Assembly: GCA_028284155.1 (NCBI GenBank)
Contig: JANQSF010000099.1
Coordinates: forward strand, 1 to 64,000
Length of the DNA stretch: 64,000 nt
Origin: Phycisphaeraceae bacterium
Lineage (GTDB): Bacteria > Planctomycetota > Phycisphaerae > Phycisphaerales > Phycisphaeraceae
Direction: 5' to 3'
Numbering within the stretch: the stretch's first letter is position 1; every line of letters starts with the position of its first letter. Below are positions 59,646 to 64,000 of this stretch, piece by piece. Made by a program: the position numbers and the translations under genes. Under the pieces are notes generated by a model. The model was not told where the DNA came from. It searched no databases and saw only the letters and a list, made by a program, of their open reading frames with translations.

Positions 59646-60110
59646 ATGACACCCGACGATCAAAAAGCCGACGCGAACACGCCCATCGAATTGCCCACGC
59701 AATCGACGCCACAATCGCCCCCCGACTCGCCCCCGAACGCGTCCAACACCAGCGAGACGGATGCCGCGTCGGACGACGATGGTGTCAAGGTCGAAGGCTC
59801 GACCGACGACCCGCTGTTCGAACCGGTCGTCAACGCGATCCAGCAGGTGTACGACCCGGAGATCCCGGTCAATATCTACGAGCTTGGCCTGATCTACCGC
59901 GTCGACATCGACGGCGAGAACAACGTGCACGTCATCATGACGTTGACCAGCCCGGCCTGCCCGTCGGCGCAGGAGTTGCCGTTGCAGGTCCGCGGCGGCG
60001 TGGCGGTCGTGCCGGGCGTGAAAGATGTTGAAGTCGACGTCACGTTCGACCCGCCGTGGGGCCCGGACAAGATGTCGGAGGTCGCGCGGGTGACGTTGGG
60101 GATGATGTGA
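59646..60110 (+). CDS. MIP18/SufT-type Fe-S assembly factor (DUF59)
   Basis: 154 aa from ATG 59646. A disordered Ser/Pro/Asp-rich N-terminus (about 1-55) precedes a DUF59 domain: VYDPEIPVNIYELGLIYRVDI, MTLTSPACPSAQELPLQV with its conserved cysteine, and VEVDVTFDPPWGPDKMSEVAR. SufT/PaaD-like proteins help load iron-sulfur clusters into target proteins. No suf operon is in the window. TACCAT ends 5 nt before the ATG, so the message may be leaderless. Confidence 0.93.
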   Translation: MTPDDQKADANTPIELPTQSTPQSPPDSPPNASNTSETDAASDDDGVKVEGSTDDPLFEPVVNAIQQVYDPEIPVNIYELGLIYRVDIDGENNVHVIMTLTSPACPSAQELPLQVRGGVAVVPGVKDVEVDVTFDPPWGPDKMSEVARVTLGMM

Positions 60111-60233
60111 GGTTGGCCGGCGGTTCAGGGGAATTGCACATCGTGAAGCAGCCGCGCTAAGTCGCAACCGGCTTGGGAGGGAAGCAACCCCAAAAACGGT
60201 TACGATGTTCGGGCCAACGCCCGGAGTCTTGTC

Positions 60234-61085
60234 ATGCCCGAAACAACATACACCGGCCCGCTGACCGACGACCAGATCAAACAGTTCGACGACGACGGCT
60301 ACCTCGTTTGGCCGAGCATGCTCGACGGCGAAGAGACGGCCATGATCCTCGACGCCGCCAAGCAGGACCACGGGATGGTCGATCACGCGTTCAGCGTCGA
60401 TGACGCCGGCGGGCGCAAGACGCGGCTTTCCCTTTGGAACCACCCGGGCGACGATATCTACGGGATGCTCTGCCGATGCCGACGCGTCGTCGACTCGTGC
60501 GAGCAGCTCATGCGCGACGAAGTGTATCACTACCACAGCAAGATGATGCTCAAGGAGCCGCGCGTCGGCGGCGCGTGGCACTGGCATCAGGACTACGGCT
60601 ACTGGTACCAGAACAACTGTCTCTTCCCCGACATGATCAGCGTGCTCATCGCGCTGGACCCGATGACGAAGGCCAACGGTTGTCTGCAGGTCCTGCGCGG
60701 GTCGCACAAGCTCGGCCGACTCGACCACGGCCGGTTCGGCAAGCAGACCGGCGCCGACCCCGACCGTGTCAAGCACTGCATCGATCGGCTCGACCTCGAA
60801 TACTGCGTCATGCAGCCGGGTGACGCGCTGTTCTTCCACGGGCTGACATTGCACGCGTCGGACGCCAACGACTCGGACGACCCGCGCTGGTCGATCATCT
60901 GCTGTTACAACACGAAGCACAACGACCCGTACGCCGAGGCGCACCACCCGTCGTACACGCCGCTCGACAAGGTCGAGGACTCGGCGATCAAGGCGACCGG
61001 TATCAAGGTGTCGTCGTCTGCCCAGACGTCGTGGCTTGACCCGGCGAAGGACGAGACAACAGGGGCGGACGACTACGACGCGTGA
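60234..61085 (+). CDS. Phytanoyl-CoA dioxygenase (PhyH) family oxygenase
   Basis: 283 aa from ATG 60234. Fe(II)/2-oxoglutarate pattern: LTDDQIKQFDDDGYLVWPSML near the N-terminus, the metal HxD as WHWHQDYGYW (about residue 106), distal His in FFHGLTLHASDAN, and Arg/Ser of RWSIICCYN for 2-oxoglutarate. It hydroxylates a small substrate, such as an ectoine-like or lipid compound; planctomycetes carry many paralogues. No cofactor or substrate gene adjoins it. Confidence 0.93.
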   Translation: MPETTYTGPLTDDQIKQFDDDGYLVWPSMLDGEETAMILDAAKQDHGMVDHAFSVDDAGGRKTRLSLWNHPGDDIYGMLCRCRRVVDSCEQLMRDEVYHYHSKMMLKEPRVGGAWHWHQDYGYWYQNNCLFPDMISVLIALDPMTKANGCLQVLRGSHKLGRLDHGRFGKQTGADPDRVKHCIDRLDLEYCVMQPGDALFFHGLTLHASDANDSDDPRWSIICCYNTKHNDPYAEAHHPSYTPLDKVEDSAIKATGIKVSSSAQTSWLDPAKDETTGADDYDA

Positions 61086-61285
61086 CGCAAGCGGGCCGCG
61101 GAAACGACCGGCCGTCGTGTTGAGTGCCGGAACAGAGTCGATTCCGCCGCATTGCCCAGTTTAACTTGCAAATCCGGGCTGATTCGGATAGGCTTCCTTG
61201 CATCCGAATAGACCTGTATGCGCGGGTCTCGCTGTGCGGAGAAGGTCCGTTTAGCTGTTGATTCTGAATAGGAAAGGGTGACATC

Positions 61286-62824
61286 ATGTCGAACCGTCTG
61301 ACGCTCTTAGTCGTTTGCGCCGTCGCGGCACCGCTGTTTCTGATCTCGGCCTCGGCCGATGCCGCGCTGATCGGGCACTACCCGCTCGACAGTATTGCCG
61401 GGGGTACGACGCCTGATTCAACCGGCTTGAATGGCGACGGCGCGCTCAACGGCGGCACGATCACGCAGGCGCCCGGCGTCGTCGGTGGCTCGTTCGACTT
61501 CGCCGGAGGTGGGCCGGAGTTCGTCGGCATCACCGACGCGGCGTTCGGCCAAAGCAACTTCACCGCGTCGGTCTGGTTCAACCCCGACTCGCTTGGCAAC
61601 CAGGGGCCATTAGCCAACTGGACAAACGCGGGGCCGTCCCCGCGATCGCACCTGTTCCGCACAGCCGGCACGACCTTGCAGACGTTTGTCCGTTCCGGCG
61701 GCGCGCAAATCGGAGGCAGCGCAACGTTCCCGTCCGAAGTGTTAACGACGGCTGGATTCAACCACGCGGTCATTACTTACGACGGTCAAACAATGCGCAC
61801 CTATCTGAACGGCGAGGAAAGTACGAATCCGTTCAGTTTCGGCGCCGCGAGTGTCCTTGGCGAAGGCGTGCAGGGCACGGCGGCGATCGGCGGGCGTGGA
61901 GCCGGCCTTTCCGAAAGAGACATGACCGGCTTGGTTGACGACGTCGCCTATTGGGACCAGACGCTCACCGGCGGCCAGGTCGCGGCGTTGCACAATGTCG
62001 CATCGGAGCCCGGACTCAACTATGACGCCAGCCAAACGAACCAGTTATTCGATGCGTTCGACGGCACGACGCCGATCGCCATCGTTGACGGCAAGGCGTG
62101 GGTCCGAGTGCCCGTAACACCAGGCGCGGCCGGCGAGGTGACCGACCGCGGCGACGGTAACTTCTTCGTCAACCTCGACGGCTCGTCGGGGGTCGCGACG
62201 GCGGAGTTCAAGATCGACATTGACAGCATGTCGCTGGGCGGCGGCAACAACACCGGCCCGATCACGACGGCTGCGGGCTTCGTCTCGCTCGACGCGACCG
62301 AGCCCAGCGAGAACGACAGCGTAAGCGTGGGAGGGATCAACTTCCGCGTAGGAAGCACGGATGGCTCGCGCGTCCGCTTGGCCAGCGGTGTGCCAACGCC
62401 GAACCCGCTCACGGCCGACTTCGTCTTTGATGACGGCGCGGGGCAGGCGGTCATTCTGTTCTTCGGCGGCGCGGGCGACCTGCCGGCTGGCGAGTGGGAG
62501 GTCGAGGTTTATGCATTCGAGAACGCTCAGAACCCGGTTGGCGATCTGATTGTCGGCCTTCGTACCAACAACGCGGAGACGATCATCGGAAACGACTTCC
62601 TGATCGACCCCAACGATCCGATCGTGAGGTTCACCTTTGAAAGTGACGGCGTTTCGGCGTACGACGTGTTCGTGCGTGAGAACAACCCGCAAAACCGCGC
62701 TCGGCTCAGCGCTGTCGTGCTGCGGGCGGTTGTGCCCGCAGCGCCGGTGCCTGAGCCCGCCACGGCAACGCTCGGCCTGCTCGGTCTGGCCGCGTTGGCG
62801 GCACGTCGTCGCCGGCGGGCGTGA
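61286..62824 (+). CDS. PEP-CTERM exported protein with LamG domain
   Basis: 512 aa from ATG 61286 with AAGGGTG about 6 nt upstream. The signal peptide is LLVVCAVAAPLFLISASADA. It has a LamG/concanavalin-like domain (about 28-230: HYPLDSIAGGTTPDSTG, FTASVWFNPDSLGNQG, MRTYLNGEE, VDDVAYWDQTLTGGQVAALHN), then a beta-rich second half. The tail is VPEPATATLGLLGLAALAARRRR. It is probably an exosortase-processed secreted protein. The prepilin-like gene follows on the same strand 120 bp downstream. Confidence 0.9.
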   Translation: MSNRLTLLVVCAVAAPLFLISASADAALIGHYPLDSIAGGTTPDSTGLNGDGALNGGTITQAPGVVGGSFDFAGGGPEFVGITDAAFGQSNFTASVWFNPDSLGNQGPLANWTNAGPSPRSHLFRTAGTTLQTFVRSGGAQIGGSATFPSEVLTTAGFNHAVITYDGQTMRTYLNGEESTNPFSFGAASVLGEGVQGTAAIGGRGAGLSERDMTGLVDDVAYWDQTLTGGQVAALHNVASEPGLNYDASQTNQLFDAFDGTTPIAIVDGKAWVRVPVTPGAAGEVTDRGDGNFFVNLDGSSGVATAEFKIDIDSMSLGGGNNTGPITTAAGFVSLDATEPSENDSVSVGGINFRVGSTDGSRVRLASGVPTPNPLTADFVFDDGAGQAVILFFGGAGDLPAGEWEVEVYAFENAQNPVGDLIVGLRTNNAETIIGNDFLIDPNDPIVRFTFESDGVSAYDVFVRENNPQNRARLSAVVLRAVVPAAPVPEPATATLGLLGLAALAARRRRRA

Positions 62825-62945
62825 AGTCGGCGGTGAGATCAGGCCATTCGATCACCGCAACATTTGACGCTATCATGCCAACAGGTCAAACGGGTAGCCG
62901 TTGGCCTGTTGTGCCTTTCTTGTCTCGTGTAGGAGCCTTTGTGCG

Positions 62946-63677
62946 GTGCGCGGCCGACATGGTTTCACGTTAATCGAATTGCTCGTCGTGGTCAGCCTGA
63001 TTGTGTTGCTGATCGCGCTGTTGTTACCGGCGCTCGGCCAGACGCGCGAGGTCGGTCGACGCACGTCGTGCGCTTCCAACCTCAAGCAGATCAGCAACAC
63101 GGCGACCGCGTACGCGACGGATAACCACGGCACTGTGCTCAGCGCGCGGTTTCGCACGGTGCAGATTGCGTTCAACGGCTACCGCGGCGCGGCGACCGGT
63201 GACGACGCCGTCGACTGGGTCGACGCGTGGGGGCCGCTTGGGCTGACCAACGACGACATCCCCAGCCCGGTGTGGGATTGCCCGTCGCGCGACTTCAAGA
63301 GTCAGTGGGAGCCGTCGTTCCCGCAGTTGATCATCGGCTACCAGTACTTCGGCGGCATCCGCACGTGGATGAACGACTCGGGCACGTTCAAGTCGGCCAG
63401 CCCGGTGACCGCGTCGACAGCCAACCCGTCGTGGGCGATCGCGGCCGACGCGGTCATGCGTGTCGACGGTCAATGGGGCGGCGGGCGCGGCACGGCGTTC
63501 GGCGGCATGCCGGCGCACCAGGAGCCGGACGGCACGCCCATCGGTGGGAATCAGGCGACCTGGGGCGGACAGGTGTATTGGAAGCCGTTCGAGGAGATGA
63601 CGTTCAATCACTCGTGGAACGTCGCCGCGCGGCAGGGCTACTGGCACCAGGAAGACCTGGGCGAGTTCAGCCCGTAG
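62946..63677 (+). CDS. Type II prepilin-like protein (N-methylation motif)
   Basis: 243 aa, starting at GTG 62946 with AGGAG about 10 nt upstream; the upstream TTG 62901 is less likely. The leader RGRHG precedes the cleavage/methylation motif FTLIELLVV and a hydrophobic helix, followed by [22 protein letters not shown], the usual planctomycete prepilin-like layout. The C-terminal domain is rich in Trp/Gly, with [20 protein letters not shown]. It is likely a pseudopilin-like envelope protein. It is near the PEP-CTERM gene but not clearly in an operon. Confidence 0.92.
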   Translation: MRGRHGFTLIELLVVVSLIVLLIALLLPALGQTREVGRRTSCASNLKQISNTATAYATDNHGTVLSARFRTVQIAFNGYRGAATGDDAVDWVDAWGPLGLTNDDIPSPVWDCPSRDFKSQWEPSFPQLIIGYQYFGGIRTWMNDSGTFKSASPVTASTANPSWAIAADAVMRVDGQWGGGRGTAFGGMPAHQEPDGTPIGGNQATWGGQVYWKPFEEMTFNHSWNVAARQGYWHQEDLGEFSP

Positions 63678-63704
63678 GCGCGTCCGTTCCCACACCGCGC
63701 CACC

Positions 63705-63820
63705 AAAGCCCACCCCTCCGGGGTGGGATCGCATGCACACCGACGCCCGGCAATCTTTGCGTCGGCGGCGCGCCACACATCTTCTGTTCGTCCGATCCCC
63801 CGGCAGAGCCGGGGGCTTTG
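63705..63820. repeat. REPIN-like inverted pair, family K (fully different stems)
   Basis: Left: AAAGC with a CCACCCC-TCC-GGGGTGG-type hairpin and GATCG. Right, read on the minus strand: AAAGC with CCCCGGC-TCT-GCCGGGG and GATCG. Both feet and the overall size match, but most stem positions differ and pair. Confidence 0.88.
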
Positions 63821-63866
63821 GAGCCACATTCGATCGACAAACAGTGGTCTAGCCGATGAACGATCC

Positions 63867-64000
63867 ATGGCCCTTGCCCGCAACTCTGTTCTGAACCGTC
63901 CCGCCCAAGTGCAGCCCGCCGAGCGCGTCGCGCCCACGGGCGAGGTCGAACTGGTGGTCGATGCCGAGCACTTCAAACGCGTCGTGGTCAACGGCATCCT
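63867..64000 (+). CDS. Unknown protein, 3' end cut by window
   Basis: The frame from ATG 63867 is open to the end of the window. The visible start has an Arg/Pro/Gln-rich segment, then a beta-strand-like GEVELVVDAEHFKRVVVNG. There is no signal peptide. Another ATG at 63856 stops after 12 codons. Too short to identify. Confidence 0.55.
   Translation, partial: MALARNSVLNRPAQVQPAERVAPTGEVELVVDAEHFKRVVVNGI

Noticed and set aside
61200-62824. Exosortase system beside the PEP-CTERM proteins
   Set aside because: No exosortase or PEP-CTERM operon gene is in the window; only the tail-bearing targets are present.

Overview
The window is a GC-rich (about two-thirds G+C by eye) bacterial chromosome segment. 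It most likely comes from a planctomycete of the Phycisphaerae type. The clues are three exported proteins ending in a PEP-CTERM-like tail (PEP motif, short hydrophobic stretch, Arg-rich end), a type II prepilin-like protein typical of that group, a PVC-type membrane-bound dehydrogenase propeller protein, a VIT/von Willebrand A protein, and many short hairpin repeats between genes. No prophage, CRISPR array, rRNA operon or classical insertion sequence was seen. One tRNA gene (Met, CAT) is present. Both window edges cut genes.

Layout. 1-6.5 kb: a 5'-truncated HEAT-like secreted protein, a YlbF-family protein, RNase R, Lgt and a MOSC protein. 6.5-12 kb (minus strand): a MoaD/ThiS-like carrier with a BNR beta-propeller protein, a REP-associated tyrosine transposase (RAYT) in its own hairpin-bounded element, and an orphan oligopeptide transporter pair (oppA, oppB). 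12-15 kb: a histidine kinase coupled to an NtrC-type regulator, then a 347-nt candidate structured RNA. 15-22 kb: thioredoxin, M16 protease, RibB with a degenerate RibA domain, and a CHASE2-adenylate cyclase. 22-34 kb: cell-surface genes (PEP-CTERM proteins, FecR-like protein, lipoprotein, alginate-export-type porin, VIT-vWA protein, secreted hypotheticals). 34-44 kb: a core MetE-like enzyme, a three-gene ABC-2 exporter, SYLF lipoprotein, diacylglycerol kinase, tRNA-Met, a TonB-C lipoprotein, a PPOX protein and an LRR lipoprotein. 44-52 kb: two beta-propeller proteins, then PhoR, PhoB and a phosphate-type porin. 52-64 kb: two methyltransferases around a sulfotransferase, a eukaryotic-type (GT3) glycogen synthase, M20 peptidase, class III aminotransferase, SufT-like protein, PhyH dioxygenase, a PEP-CTERM LamG protein and a prepilin-like protein.

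The most unusual content lies between the genes. Roughly twenty loci carry compact hairpins of about 8-bp stem and 2-6-nt loop, usually as inverted pairs 40-110 bp apart (REPIN-like). Several families share the same flanking 'foot' while the two stem arms vary together, so pairing is kept as sequence changes. The single RAYT gene is bounded by inverted copies of one family, and its stop codon lies in one of them. A second repeat class consists of short-period (7-8 nt) degenerate tandem blocks in inverted pairs. One such pair encodes the signal peptide of a lipoprotein. A third item is the 347-nt region after the NtrC gene, closed by a 23-bp long-range helix, which matches no structured RNA I can recognise.

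Promoter-like signals recur: TTGCxx, 16-17 nt, TA[CG]AAT precedes trxA, tRNA-Met and the SYLF gene. In at least five genes lacking a Shine-Dalgarno, a TATAAT/TACAAT-like hexamer ends only 5-10 nt before the start codon, suggesting leaderless mRNAs. All product names rest on reading motifs by eye; no database search was possible.
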